Shown here piece by piece: positions 32,042 to 45,394 of a stretch of DNA of 64,000 bases (position 1 is the first letter of the stretch; the number at the start of each line of letters is the position of its first letter). Position numbers and translations under genes: made by a program. The notes under the pieces are model-generated. The model was not told the origin of the DNA. It searched no databases and saw only the letters and a program-made list of their open reading frames with translations. The stretch covers positions 12,521,630 to 12,585,629 of the forward strand of contig CM060982.1 of NCBI GenBank assembly GCA_030765065.1, given 5' to 3'. This DNA comes from Deroplatys truncata (lineage: Eukaryota > Arthropoda > Insecta > Mantodea > Mantidae).

Positions 32042-35000
32042 CTTTGCGCCGAAAATGCGAATATTAAGAGCTGCCAAGTCGTATTTAAGAAAAGTCCATT
32101 TTGACCCAGAGAACCTGTAAAATCTTACAAAAACTGAAATCGAACTAGTAAACTGGTCAAACGATGCTTAAAAGACGAGACTTTGAGATGTTGCTTTACT
32201 GTGCTCTACTATGCTTTACTTTACTGTCTGCAAACGTTTCTGAATTAAATGTTATTTGCCTTAATTCCACGTGTATTTTTCCATGTGACAGAATGCACAG
32301 ACATACTTGAACCTTACATTTTGAAATTACCTCTTAGCTTAGACACATTGCAAGCAAATTCATAATTTAACTATAATAATAGACGGATATTTATTTGAAC
32401 AAACGGCTGCAAATATCAATATTGCCCTTCATTGGTTTTAATTGGAGATGGTATTGCATGTTACCTTAAAAATGTAGTTGAGTTTGTGATGCACCACTCG
32501 TTTCTTTTTATGCACGACTATCGGTAACAACTTTGGACAGTAATCATTTACTTTTATTGTTCAGAATCTATTTTTGAGGTATACAACATAGCTTAGCTCC
32601 AGCAACCAACGAAATAAGTTTCTGTACACAAGAAATAAAAGGTTTTGACCCGCAGGTGTCTGTGGCATCCTATAAGATAAAACACAGACAATTTTCTGTT
32701 TTGAGAGACAAATATAAATTTTTGGAACACACAAAACCTCATTAATGGTCAAGTTTCACTTGACACTGTTGTACCTATGATGAGAACTGAAATAGCATTC
32801 TGTGAGCATAATTGTTTTTACCCACTTCCTGAAAAATATTGATTATTTTTAATCAATAGAAGTATGTGTAAATGATTTTTCATTTGATTGTGTATTTTCA
32901 TAACATGACTTTATATTTATAACTTTAACGAAAAGTAACCTCGTGGAGACGCACTGTTCATATGCTTTAAAACAGTACGTAACTGTCTTTATCTCGAGGA
33001 AACCGAAAGAAATAAAGAAAGAAAGGGAAATATTTTGTCAACTATAGTTCTGGCAATAAAACTGCGTTCCATCCTTGAAGGTCGTCATTGCTGAAAACTG
33101 GATAAAGCAAACCATAACACCTAATTCTACGTATTCCCTACACAGCCGATACAGAACCTCCAGACTGCTGCTCTGCTCCCTGTATACGCTGTTTCGGCTG
33201 AGTTTCATATATATTTGCAATAGTAGGTACAACACAGACATCTATTCTAGCTGTCGAACCAAGTGTAAAAACGGGCTGGCTTACCAACAATACAGAGTGC
33301 GATACTCGCATGCATAAATAGACAATTATAAACTATGCATTATCCCTTTTCGTGCGAAACGAAATCGCATGTATAAATGAAGGGAAATTCTATACCATAT
33401 TCTAAACTTTGTCAGTGACGGATCCAGGATTATTTTACCAGAAGCGTTAAATTTTAACAAACAGCAAAATAAACGCCCGCCATCTAACCATTTGTTCTCA
33501 CAACATTAGTGGTCCAAGTGCATGAACAGGTCATTATGAAACCTTTGATGGTAAAGTAACCGCTAGTTTCAACACATGAGTGCTGCTTATTTCACCACGA
33601 CATTTATTCAGAATGTATTAAAATATATACACATTGTTGTAAATTTACAAGTTGCATACTAACTGTACAAAAAGGACAAACCAGGAAAATTCACCAGGGG
33701 GGATTTCTGCATAGTGATTATAAATTACATTTATTGTCGCACTTGTAACACAATATTTGGACACTAAATACAAGCTTATTACCAACTGATAGATCCTTGT
33801 CACATACAGAATGGAGGTGCCACTTCCACTAAAACGGAGTAGTTAACAAATATTGGCGCAAGTGGTGAAAAATATTGTTTCTATGGGCCAAGTGTTAAAA
33901 ATGGCATAAGACTTGGTCTTAGCTTTATCCCATGTTTTTGTTGTTAAAACGAACTTTCGCGTCAAATCTCAAGACATGTTCCGTTAAAATGGCGTGAAAC
34001 TCGATCCACCGCTACGGCAGGTTTAAGCAATGACTAGGTAGGTTAGAAACATTACTTATTGGTAAGCAATGATTAGAATAAAAGAAATAGAGCAACAAAA
34101 GGAAAATTAAAGATTAAAACTAAGTTCTAAGACATTAATGTTCAAAATTATTATATAGCTGGATTAGTATATGTATGAAATATGGGAACGCTATATACCT
34201 AGAGAAACCCAAATGTATATGAGTTACATGTATTGCTATTTTAATCTACATCTTTATATTTAAATCTAAACATGATTTATTTTACGGCCGTTTCAGATAT
34301 CCGAAATTTCAGTAAAGTGGGCTAACCTCATCAGTTTAACTTATCATGAGTGTAATTTATTATTTTGGCTTAACGATCAACTACAGCTAATGTTATGATC
34401 AATTGCATTGTGCCTAAAATAATTTATGTACCAAGAGAATTAAGATTGATAATTTATTCGCTGAGGGCAACAGATTTGCCAAACTGCACTAGGTGTATTA
34501 TTTATTAATAATTCTCGAGTTGCATATAAGACCGTAAGTTATTGGAAATGGAAATAAATACTTAAATAGGTCATTAATTTGACGAAAGCTTATAAATGGA
34601 TAATGTCATACGTACTGACGTATAAGAACATCTCAATACATGTATAATGTTTGTTCTAATGTAAGGTTTAGTTTCATCATCTATTCTGTATAAAATATTC
34701 CAAGAAATCGCTAATAGATGAAAATATTAAGCCTTTGCGTTTGCCATGACAAACTTTAGGTCTACTATCACGTATTATATATTATATGTAAAGAATAAAA
34801 CCACTAGGCACCTATAAAGATAAGTTAAACCTCACGAATTTTATGGTACAGGTTAGGCATGGATCGGTAGCTGTTTCCATATTAATAAAAGCCAAGGGTT
34901 GTGAAGCGGCTGGAATAAAGATTTGTTGCAGCACTTATTGCAGCGGCTTTCCATGAATCAGAGCAAGCTAGTGCATGCGTGCAAAATTTGTGAACGATAC

Positions 35001-35839
35001 CATATCCAACCAGGCACTAGAAGAACCAAATCAATGAACAATTAATTGTGCGAACAATAGAACAAAAATATCAAAACTTATTTGTATGTATTCATTTTTC
35101 AGACAGCCATAAATTAATGCTTTCACTAGGTAGGAACCAAATATTCTGAAAAAGAAACTTATATAATTAACATTTCAGTACAAGTGTTTAGCTCCCATAA
35201 CTTTAATTATCAATTTAAGTCATAATGCATATTGCATTCCTAATAGTAAATAATAGAGCTTACAACTAAAGAAAATTTCATATACTGTGGTCATTGATGA
35301 AGGCTGAATTATCTTGATACCCCACCAATAGGGTTACCATACGTCCTCGTTTTTGCGGACACGTCCTTATTTTGCGAGTAAAACTCCCCGTCCGTAAGCA
35401 ATTTTGAAAAGCGTAATCAGCATTTTTTTAGTTTAAACAAAAGTTAACAATTTTCTTCTTTATACTCATACAAACAGCTGAGAAATCTAACTTTCATATG
35501 TTGGCAAAAATCCTTTAAATATAATAGATTTGTTAACCTGTTTTTATTGAACTGAATTCCGGCTTGACTCCGGTTTCGCCTTTGACACTCATTTTCACAG
35601 TACTCGTGGATCGTATACAAACTGGTTTCCGGAATCAGAAATTAAACAATCAAGATTTAAATGACTGTGATTTACAAACACATTATATATTTGTTGTATC
35701 TAATTTAAACATAACAACCCTGAACACGTTACGGTTACTGAATTATTCATTACAACAAATGTAACTTTTGCGCTAGGTCTAATCGTAGGTCTAATAATTT
35801 CCTGGCACAAACTTATGTTTATTACAGATTTTCTTCAAA
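32042..35839. other. 3.8 kb AT-rich stretch without a recognised gene
   Basis: Short frames only, none with a known motif. No terminal repeats, SINE heads or long tandem repeats were seen by eye. It may be unique host DNA or very old repeats. Confidence 0.45.
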
Positions 35840-37034
35840 ATGCCGAAGATAAAATACAGGTTTACTGACGATCTTCAAAAAAGATTTCCGCATTTTTGCC
35901 GTGGACAAGAAGAATCTGAAACAGAATGAATGCCTTGCTCCGCACTTTCGTCTCTGCTGCAAGCAATGGCGCCAGAGACCTAGAATTACACAGACCATCA
36001 CTCTAGGAATTATAGAGTAATGAATTCCTCCACTAAAGCGGCGAATTATTTTGTCGAAACAAAAACGGACCTCGATGATAGTGTTTTTGCCGCTGAAGGT
36101 ACCCTCGCATTTCATGTTGTAACTCACCACGATTTGTAAAACTCAATGAATTGCAATCCTATATCACGGAAGGATATATTTCCTGATTCTGCAATAGCTG
36201 CTAAAGTGTAATGTGCTAAAACCAAAACCAAAGCCATGATGAACCCTGTATTGGCACCACATACAGTGGAAAGTGTGATAATATCATTACAAAACATTCC
36301 CTTTTTAGATGTTTCCACATATGCAACAATTATGGAGCTGTCAAATCATTTCCTATTCCTTTGCATTATTTTGACTATCGAAATTGTTGTTTGTGTGTTA
36401 AAGTCTTAAATGTTGAAAGCAGAGGCAAAGATACAGCTGAAACAATAGCTTATTATGTTAGTGGAACCTTATATAATTTTGGACTTGGGAACAAGTATGT
36501 AGCTTTCGAAATCGATAATTGCATATAATGTTTGGTGGCATTAATAGGGGGAGGGAAAGAATGGATCTTTTAATCTGAATAGGCTATTAAGATCATCACT
36601 AATTGGGATAGGTTGCCCAACATATCTTCTCAACAGCTGTGGCACTGATCTCTTGGACTTAGACTTGCAATCTCTGGCCTTCAAAATCCACAATTACTTT
36701 TCAGTCTGCATTGTTCGAATGGAATATATATATGAATACTTTTTCAATTTGTTCAACCAACAGTTACTCTATCACAGCAAACCCCCTGGCTAAGACAATG
36801 CTCCCACCTATTCAGAGGGATATCCACGTGTATTCAGCTTTAAGATCCTATTTTTGTCACACAATAAGCCTCCTGATGTTTAGAAGAAGCGTTTTTCACA
36901 TCCTATCAGTAAGTATATCTGTACCATCTGAAGTTTGGGATTGGTGTCTTCCATTCTCACATGAAATAGAAAGAGAAGGAACATCCTTAACTCATGTAAA
37001 TTTCCTCTCATCAATTAACTGTACCTTAGAAGAC
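35840..37034 (+). pseudogene. hAT-type transposase-derived pseudogene
   Basis: From the ATG at 35840, pieces in three frames follow the order of insect hAT-like proteins of the DUF4371 type: MPKIKYRFTDDLQKRFPHF, AAEGTLAFHVVTHHDL, KTKAMMNPVLAPHTVESVI, FLDVSTYATIMELSNHF, TIAYYVSGTL, NKYVAFEIDN, SLIGIGCPTYLLNSCGTDLL, FKIHNYFSVCIVRMEY and ending NCTLEDR. Many stops and frameshifts. The N-terminal BED zinc finger is lost or unreadable. Cut by SINE-A at 37035. Confidence 0.68.
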
Positions 37035-37300
37035 CGTCCTACAGGGACTAGGGGTACCTCTGGTTCCCGAGATTGCGGGTTCAAACCCGGCGGAAGGTGA
37101 TGGATTTTTTCGGCGTAAAACTCCTTAGCATAGCTTCCCTCGGAAGGTGGGTAAAGCCGGTGGTCCTGTGTCGTAGTTTAATGGCACGTAAAGGAATCTC
37201 AAGCCTGATAAAGAGGCATCTGAGTAGAATTTCCGGTCTTTCACGTCCCATGCAGAATGGGATGCTAAGGACCATAGCAGATAAAGAGCGTGCATAAAAA
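37035..37300 (+). mobile_element. SINE-A copy 5 (plus)
   Basis: From CGTCCTACAGGG through the B-box region GGGTTCAAACCCGG to GAGCGTGCATAAAAA. Its A-box region is shortened. It interrupts the hAT pseudogene. Confidence 0.88.
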
Positions 37301-38119
37301 GCGTGTGAGTTTAGCCACTGAATGAATTCAAACGCTTTAAGTGGCTAGATTTTGAGAATATGTGTAGAAATTTCTAATCCCTTCATCGTCATTCGGGGGT
37401 TGGAAATTAGAACTTCTTATAAGACACTCAAATGCAAAATTAGTCAACGCTCTCTCTAAGAGGTGGTTGCTAGTCCCCAAGTGCGCCGAATGTCACTCTA
37501 CATCAACGTCAAATTCTACACATGAAGTGGACTACAGGCACGTCCCGAAGTAACCAAGACAGTCGGCAGACATACATCGTCAAGCCGCCGAGATAAGCAC
37601 GGAGATAACGTAGAGGCACGTCCTACATCGTGTAGCGAGAGTAGGCAAAATTCAACATTTCGGACTAATCTGAATTCTTGCTACTCCAATTTGGCAATTA
37701 TACTTAGCATTCTCTTTCCGCGTTCTGCGCTATGCGTGTATTATTAGGTGGTATACATTTTTAAGTATGTCACGAGTATTCAATTTGTACAGAATTCATT
37801 TAAATCATGGTATAGAAAGCAAAATTTTTTTAATGAGTTAGCTTCTTTAAACTTTACTGTTGTCAAGTGAAAACGAGAAACGTACAAAGAAAATCAAAAT
37901 TATATTCAAATTCCAGTAAATCTTTGTTACGGTTTGTTTAAATCTATGGGGTAATAAAGTAACATTCCTGAACTTCTCTTTTTAGCATTTTCCTGAACAT
38001 TCTTTCATAGTAAACCTTTACTTCGCACTTAGAGTACCACACCGTCTGGACAGGCAGTAAAAGTAAAGTTTCAGCACCGTTAATTAAGCTTCCAATAATT
38101 ATCGTGAATTCAACACTAT
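37301..38119. other. Unassigned stretch
   Basis: No supported gene. Possibly the lost end of the hAT pseudogene and then the 5' part of the next retroelement. Confidence 0.4.
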
Positions 38120-39748
38120 AAAATGATTTTTGATAGCGTGGGATTTTCTCTCGCTTTATTAGTACAACTATGGTTTGGGAGATTGAAGACACTTGTCGAT
38201 TTCCATGCTCATGTTTTGGATTTCCTTTTCCGTTACGTATTCGCATGCATTTTTCTTGTCACAGTATTATTACGCGCCTCAGAAGGAATCAGAGGATTGG
38301 CTACCTTTTAGAATAAGAATTTTGTGCGTATATTCAAACTTCGTGATTCAGAACAAAAGGTGCATAATCTTACAGTCTCTGGGGTAAATGATTTTACACG
38401 TCTTCAATGCACTTTAGCGCCGTTACCAAAGTCAAAATACGATTTAGATTTTATGGTGAATTCTATTCAAAATTTAACTTTTTCTACCTTGAATACGACT
38501 TTACCTGCAATAGCTGGTTTGCCTAAAGAATAAACCATTCTAACCTATTGCCACAATCGCATTCATGTAATTCTTGAGTACATCCAACAACCAATATAAT
38601 GCCTAGTTCTTTGCCAGGTATTTATCACTTTATCGTAAACAATTTCATTCGCGGCATTTTTTTGTTTTCAACGACGCCCTCAAACGTGTTGTTTAAGTTA
38701 CCAGCTTCAAGACTGGTATCGGAGATGGGTTCTCAGAACTCAGTAACACCTATTCGTGTCGTACATTTTTACCGTTACCTATTATTAAGTTATCTTGTCT
38801 GCGTATTTCTACTCAAGCGCTAATTTTTTCGGACTATTCTCTTAATTTGAAGGAAACGGGGTTTTGGCGATCGCTTCCGGGACAGCGTCGTGGTGTTTTG
38901 CAACCAGATACAGTGCATTGCACAACGATGTCAAAATCTGTATTGGATATTTTGGGTACGGTACATCTTCACATTAAGATTCATGAATTTTCGTGGCATG
39001 TAGTTTTTCATGTGGTTGAGAAACTTCCTTATACTTTTATTTTGGGCTTCTCCGTTTTACTGAAGGCACATTTAACTCTATAGTTTTTCATATTTTACAC
39101 TTTTATTTCCGTTTGCACATCCACAATTTATTCTGCTTTCCTTGGGCTCTTCTATGCCTTTTCTGCGTCCGTCTGTTTCGTTACTATACTTCCACAATGT
39201 TATGTTTTACATTCGTCTCTCAAATTCTCGCGTTTGTTAAGCAACTTCCAGACGTTCTTACCGAGGCGCTTGGTACGGTGATGCGGCTTGAGTATTCAAT
39301 TCAGTTTTTCAAAGATACACTCGTTCGCTCACTATTGCTATAACTTACACCATCGACATATTGTGTTATAAATTTCAACTTTTGCAACAGGGCCTTATCG
39401 AACCGTCTCATAGGTCAAATTCCAGTCCTTGCTTCTTGGTCCCGATGTTAAATGATGACGCCGGATGTGTAGTATTATCATAAACTTAATCCGCATATTC
39501 AGATATGCCACTGCCAGAGTAACAAACGTCTGCATATTATATTCAAGATGCTCATGCCTTTACCACTCTCGACCCTAGTCTGGGACACCCTCGATAGTAC
39601 CATTCCTACTATCAAATTCCCCTTGCTCCCTCTTCTCGGTCATTAACTGCATTTGCAACCTCATGGAATTTGTATCAGTTTAAGGTCATTCCATTTGGAT
39701 TGTCTACTGGTGCTCAGGTTCGTTGGTGGTTTTTGGACAAGAATTTTA

Positions 39749-39750
<2 letters not shown>

Positions 39751-39793
<43 letters not shown>
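39751..39793 (+). repeat. (TA)n microsatellite
   Basis: About 21 TA units placed within the RT region of the decayed Gypsy element, next to the position where the YxDD motif would be expected. Confidence 0.95.
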
Positions 39794-39797
<4 letters not shown>

Positions 39798-40044
39798 CAT
39801 GCATTCAACAATCTGGATAGTATTTGGTTTACTGAGTTATTTCCATCATTCTCCAGATTTGAACTCACATTTGCGCCATCTTCAGTTAGTCTATCGATGT
39901 TTACGTATAGCTCGTTTAACCGTGAGACCATCGAAGATTAAATTAGCCGTTAACCAAATTTCCTTTTTGGGTCATGTTGTTTCACCTCAAAGTGTTTCTG
40001 TTAACTCTGAAAGAACGTTTGCTGTTCTGCGTTTCCCTTTTTTA

Positions 40045-40291
40045 GTTTTTATTTATAGACGCCCTTCAACTGCTGTAATCCTTGGTGGTCCAAACTGTAT
40101 TGGGTTTGGAAAACCAGTAGTTTTGCTGAGAGGCCTGTTTATCGGGTTTGAGGTTCTTTTATGTGTTGTGAAGCTACGACACGCGACCATTGGCTTTACT
40201 TCCCTTCCGAATGAAGGCATGCTAAAGATGTTTATGCCCGAAAAAATCCATCGCCCTCCGCCGGGTTTGAACCCGGACCTCGGGAGCTAGA
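40045..40291 (-). mobile_element. SINE-A copy 6 (minus)
   Basis: Complement of the SINE-A body, from TTTTATTTATAGACGCCC (3' end) to CCGGACCTCGGGAGCTAG (head). It splits the Gypsy RT from its RNase H. Confidence 0.88.
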
Positions 40292-40842
40292 AATATTTCC
40301 GTTCCTACATCTTTGAACAATTGACTTCCATTTTAGAGATGGTTAGCTTTTTTATAAATTTATACATCATTTATCTTCTATAGCGTAACCGTTGCATGCT
40401 CTTCGGAGTAAGGGTAGTACATTCCATTGGACAGCTGTTCATCAGAAGGCCTTTGAAGTATTGAAGACCACAATCTAGAATCCACCAGTGGCAGATATGC
40501 CGAATTTTGACAAGCAATGTGTTGTTCATGCTAATACTTCTCGTTCTGCAATTGCGGTAGTATTTCTTCTGGGCATTTTAAGAATACGCGACGTACTATG
40601 TATTATATTTCTCGTTGCTTTTCTAAGGCTGAATATAATTACTCTGTTTACGAATTAGCAGCCCAAGCAATGATAACGGCTTGTAAAACGCTTTGGGGCA
40701 TTTTGGAACTTAGTCCTCTTCATTTAAAATCTGATAACAAAGCTCTGTCCTGTGTGCTTTCACATGCTCGCAAAACAGGTAAGATCGCTCGTTGGGCAGT
40801 AAAATTTGAGTCAATTGGGAAATCCATTGTCCCAAAGGCATG

Positions 40843-41020
40843 TTGTCACTGTAGTTCAATGGTTAGAGCAACCACATGGAGTGCAGGAAAACCGTTTTCA
40901 AATCCCGACTGTGGCATTGAATTTCCCAGTTAATATTAATATTAAAAACACGCCAAGACCAAGTTATAGTCTCTAAACATATAATTCAATTTATTTAATT
41001 GTATATGTAATTAAAAAAAG
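40843..41020 (+). mobile_element. tRNA-derived SINE (second family)
   Basis: A box TAGTTCAATGG at 40854-40864 and B box-like TTTTCAAATCC about 45 bp further. The tail is AT-rich with an A run near 41012. It interrupts the RNase H region; Gypsy-like sequence resumes after it. Confidence 0.6.
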
Positions 41021-41228
41021 AAAAACGTTGTGTATTTCGGTTTACAGTTAAACATCTTCGAGATCGGAAAATGTAGCACTGGTGCCCTTTTCCATACTTT
41101 TGAGGAATCTTCGGCTAAAGATCTCGATTCGTGACTCCTGTTTTACCGTGCCTATTTTTTCACGCGATTTTCATTCGGTCTTTACATCTATTTCTAGCAA
41201 TCAAAGGGCGATTCACTGTTGGGCCCCC

Positions 41229-42180
41229 CCAGGGGCTCACTTCGTGTGAGTACGGGTTTGGCGTACCCGATGTGTCCGAGCCAATCAACTTATCATCCCC
41301 TCACCCTCATCTGGAATAGCCATGTTATCTTTATTTACTTTACTCTTCCTCTTCTACCATTATTCCTTATACTAGGTTTACGCTTCTTAGGTTTATTCAC
41401 TCCTGTCTCACCAACAAGGATCCTTTCTATTTCCGTGGTTCCCACGGTTTCAGCGCAGCTTCCAACTTGTGTGCTCTCTAAAGGTCTGAAGCATGAAGGT
41501 CGAGTGCACCCTCCTCACTACCCCTTTCATGCGACACTAGGTACGTAGCCATTCCACTGTCATGTACACCCACGTAACCCCATAGGGACCGGGTTCCCTC
41601 GGGCGGTTCGGTGGCCGCGTGTGGCTGTGTTGACCGGGGGGACTCGACATGTTACCGCTGTCTTGGGCCCGATGTAATCAACCACAAGTCCCCTGAATCC
41701 GCGTTGACTCTGTTGAGGCAGCGTGGCCTAAAGTGGGGGCCACTGGCAGTTATTCCAGTGTAAGGGGCATGAAGTCGGGCCTGCCCGTGGTGAAACTGTA
41801 GCATACCGGTAAGTAGTGACAGTTGGAATACCTCCTCTGAGGTATTCTTTGAGGTCGGGCCTGGAATGGGTGTTCCAGGCCGGCACAGACCGAAAGATTT
41901 AAGTGTCTTTTCATTTTAATCCCCGGATGGCAGGCTGATGTTGACGGTTCCGGCAGGGGCTCTTTCCATAATGGCTCCTCTGCGCTTAACCTCCTCAACA
42001 CTTCGTATTTTTGTAAAGCGGCTGAATTGTGAAGGTTAGACGATGCAGGCTGTCAGTCCGTTTTATATATAAAAAGGAAATAGATCGCATCTGTGTAAAA
42101 GTGAAAAACGCAACCCGTTGTAGGAATGGCACGCTTCTAACTGAACTGAACTGACCAACCGGCGAAGTTACTGAACGCAA
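41229..42180 (+). promoter_or_regulatory. LINE 5' UTR (likely internal promoter)
   Basis: GC-rich 950-bp leader. Its first 60 bp are the most conserved part between this copy and 29237, as expected for an internal promoter. Confidence 0.5.
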
Positions 42181-42199
42181 CTCTCCTGGGTTCTTACCC

Positions 42200-43124
42200 C
42201 ATTACGGTGGTAAAACACAAAACCATGAACAGCAGCCAAGTGTGGTAACAACCGCCAGTTTGAACGGCCTTTTCAATGTGAAAATTGATAATTGCCTGTC
42301 AGTCCAAGGAGTTACTGCCTCATTTCGACTCATTGGAAAACGAGATGACAAGCCGTTTCCTCTCCGCGCGGTGTTTCTGACGTTTGAGCGGACCGAATTA
42401 CCCACCTACATCTTCTGCGGTTATGAGAGAGCATCTGTCCGACCTTATATACAAAATCCAATGCGCTACTTCAGTTGCCAGAAGTTCGGGCACATCCTGC
42501 AGCGTTGTTCTTGCTAACCTCTTTGTCCGCGTTGTGGAAGAGCCGCGCATGACGGGTCGATGTGTGCTCAGGACCCCACTTGTGTTAACTGTGGTGATGG
42601 TCATCCGTCCGACTCCAAAGAGTGCCCAAGGTTTCTAGCGGAAAGGGGTATCCAAGAAATACGGATCAAGGAACGTCTAACGTTTCCAGAAACCCGGAAG
42701 CGTTACGACGAACTACAGCCGATTACCTCCCTGAAGTGCTTCGCTGCTGTCTCTGAGGGCGTTCGGGAGCAGGATGCCGTGCGCAGACCTCTCCCGTCTC
42801 TCATTCTCGTGTTTCTGTTGGCACCCAAAGCGACACCGCTTCCGAATTTGTCCTTTCTCCAACTACACATACACAGGCTACTTCTTCCATTCAGACCATT
42901 TCAGCTTCCTCCTCTGGCACTATTTCTGACCGAACCAACCGCAAATCTCCCACACGTCGTCCCACGAGTCGCTCTCGTACTCGGACGACATACTCTGTCC
43001 CGGGTACTAGCGACGGTGACGCGGATAGCTTCCAGGTTGTCGGTCGTACCAGAACGAGCCGTAGGCCTGCGGGCAAGAAAAAGCTCAAGCTAAACCGCAT
43101 CGTTGTAGCCAAGGGTGCTTCATA
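42200..43124 (+). pseudogene. LINE ORF1 (zinc-knuckle Gag-like)
   Basis: LNGLFNVKIDN, FPLRAVFLTFER and the knuckles: FSCQKFGHILQRC, then after a frameshift a CPRCGRAAHDGSMC-type knuckle and CVNCGDGHPSDSKEC. The triple knuckle is typical of I/Jockey-group ORF1. It would bind LINE RNA. The tail is S/T/P-rich with an R-rich part near 43000. Confidence 0.82.
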
Positions 43125-43126
43125 AG

Positions 43127-44665
43127 TGTCTTCTTGCCGCATACGCCTTTTTCAACACATCTGCTTTTTCGTCTTTCTAATAGCTCTACTCCAGTGGAAT
43201 ATAACCGGTGTGCGGGCACAACGAGCTGAATTGGAGGTTCTATTACGTCGTCATTCACCACTTATCGTTTACTTGCAGGAGACCAAACTTCGTCCTAAAG
43301 ATGCATTTGTTTTGCGCAGTTTCTCAATGGTCCGCTACGATCTAGCCCCGGAGGTGGGTTCTCCTGCTCATGGTGGAGTTTCTACCTTGATTCGCGACGA
43401 TGTGTTTTATGAAACTCTTCCGCTCAACATTCCCTTGCAAGCTCTTTGCTGTGCATGCTTCTGTTTCTGGCTTTCGTTTTTCCATTTGCAACATTTCTGT
43501 TCCGCCTTCCTCTCCCCTCGCATTGGCTGATCTCCTTCATCTAGTGTCGCAACTACCGTCACCCTACTTATTATTGGGGACTTCAATGCTCATCATCCTC
43601 TTTGGGGGTCTCCACGGACCTGCGCGAGGGGAGGCCTTCTTTCTGACCTCATTTATCAATTCAATATTTTGCGTCTTGAACACTGGAGAACCAACATTTC
43701 TCTCTGACGCATCTCTGACTCTTTCCTATTTGGATTTGAGTTTTTTGTTCTGCACAGCTTGCTAGTCGTTTGGTATGGAAAATTGTTTCCGATACGCATT
43801 CTAGCGATCATTTCCCGTGCATCATCACTTTACTTACAGCTACTGTATCTTCCACTGGTGTTTCTAAGTTTCAATTCAATAAGGCAGACTGGGAACTTTA
43901 TTCACGTCTTGCCTGCTTCTCTAGCTGCGAATTTCCAACTATTGAACACATGATAGCGTACCTGACTTCAGTGGTAATGGCCGCCGCTAAACGATCCATT
44001 TCTCATACGTCCTCCCACCCCAAACGTCTACCGGTTCCTTGGTAGAACGAAGATTGTTGGACAGCAATTCGTGAACGAAGAGGTGCGCTGAAAATCTTTA
44101 GGCGGCATCCTACTACAGAGAACTTGATAATTTATAAACAACTGCGTGCGAGGGCTTGACAGGCCTCTTTGTCCCGCTATGTGGCAAGTTTTAATAGATT
44201 TACCCCCAAGTCCGTTATTTGGGACAAACTTAAGCGTGTAGCTGGTAAATCCAACTTCACTACTGTACCCGGTCTTAGAATAGGTAATGACATCCTGGTT
44301 GATCCTACCGTTATAGCAGACACCCTGGGCACGATGTTTGAAGCCACATCCAATTCTGCCAATTACCATCCTGGATTTCTTGCCTATAAGGTTGCGATGG
44401 AAGCTCAAAATACTTCCTTTTGCTCGGGCAACAGGGAGGATTATAACCGTCCGTTTTCGTTGCGCGAGCTGGTACATGCCCTAACTACCTCTCGGTCTTC
44501 TGCCCCTGGGCCCGATGGCGTACACGTGTTACTTCTCCAGCGTCTGTCTACTGATGGTAACAGTTTTCTCCTCCAGGAGTATAACCGTATCGGGCAAGAT
44601 GGTAGGCTTCCCTCAGTGTGGAATTGTTCCTATATTGAAACCTGGGAAGGATAAAAATACGGGCC
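43127..44665 (+). pseudogene. LINE ORF2, endonuclease and RT start
   Basis: Endonuclease with LLQWNITGVRAQRAELEVLL, IVYLQETKLRP (metal-binding E) and a LLLGDFNAHHPLWGS-like block in shifted frame at 43560-43610. The RT start has SVIWDKLKRVAG, FSLRELVHALTTSRSSAPGP and GNSFLLQEYNRIGQDG. It ends at ETWEG near 44654, before the catalytic aspartates. Confidence 0.82.
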
Positions 44666-45354
44666 TATTAGATGATCACAGAATATCCCAGCCCAAACGT
44701 TGAAACCCCATCGGATTTGTAACACAGCCTCTCGCATCCAATATGGGTTTACAGTGCTCCAGTAATGCATGGTGTGCCGATTTACATGACCTTGCTTCGT
44801 CTGTAAATAACACAGTTGCCAAAAACGTGGGTCTTGTTCAGTTTGTCGTATGACCCACATAGCGAATGCCACTCTCCGTCGACAGTGCGGTTGCAGTATT
44901 TTCTGGTGTAGTTGAAGATAATAGTGAAACTTTGCATGATGTAGTACTCTCCATGCGGAAGATTGGCTAATATTGAAATGCCTGTGAATGTCCCTCGTAC
45001 TACAATGTGAATGCTGAATAACAGTCACGCGATTCGTCGTTTCTTGGTCACAGACAGGGTGACCTCTTCGTGGATGTGGTGTCTTGTACACTGTTCCTGA
45101 TTCCAGAGCGCGGTTCTTAACTCGCAAAAACGTGTGATCTGTAGGAAGTGTTCTCTGCGGAAACCTCTGTTGGTATAGACGACATGGATCCGTTGCCTCT
45201 GCTGCGCTTTGCCGTATACTATCAGCATGTCCAGATACTCTCTCTTTGAAAACATTGTTCCACAGTGAGCACAAACGGCTAGAACTTCGTATTTATAGGT
45301 AAATCCACTTGGTAGTTCATTTGGAAAGAAATAGTGATTTTCTAGAACGTACAC
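44666..45354 (-). pseudogene. Mariner-like element M2, truncated transposase
   Basis: N-terminal side EYLDMLIVYGKAQQRQRIHV (about 45190-45250) and LYQQRFPQRTLPTDHTFLRV, then WRVLHHAKFHYYLQLHQKIL, VNRHTMHYWSTVNPYWMREA and FNVWAGIFCDHLIGPYF. The first catalytic D is lost (CYLQTKQ in place of LFTDEA). The C-terminal half, with the other two acidic residues, is missing at the junction with the LINE. No TA-bounded ends found. Confidence 0.82.
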
Positions 45355-45394
45355 GAAACATGAACAGAAATGAATAAAAAATTAATTTATTCGC

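Larger units (their letters stand above)
38120..41219 (+). pseudogene. Second Gypsy-type element, heavily decayed pol
   Basis: Order on the plus strand: protease-like end with WHVVFHVVEKLPYTFILGF (38990-39045); RT with GLIEPSHRSNSSPCFLVPM (39390-39450), KVIPFGLSTGAQ (39680-39715) and FLGHVVSPQSVSVNSERT (39965-40020); RNase H with YISRCFSKAEYNYSVYELAA (40600-40660) and SDNKALSCVLSH (40730-40765). Interrupted by a (TA)n run, a SINE-A and another tRNA-derived repeat. No LTRs were found, so the ends are unclear. It differs from the element at 13035. Confidence 0.78.
41229..44665 (+). mobile_element. I-clade-like LINE, 3'-truncated
   Basis: The 5' end has CAGGGGCTCACTTCGTGTGA and GGTTTGGCGTACCCG, shared with 29237. 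GC-rich 5' UTR to about 42180, then ORF1 and ORF2 in broken frames. It stops inside the RT at about 44665, where a mariner remnant begins. Related to the minus-strand LINE at the right edge, but diverged. Confidence 0.8.

Noticed and set aside
39723..39941. Frames with long YI repeats at 39723-39941 and 52346-52673
   Set aside because: Translation of TA microsatellites.
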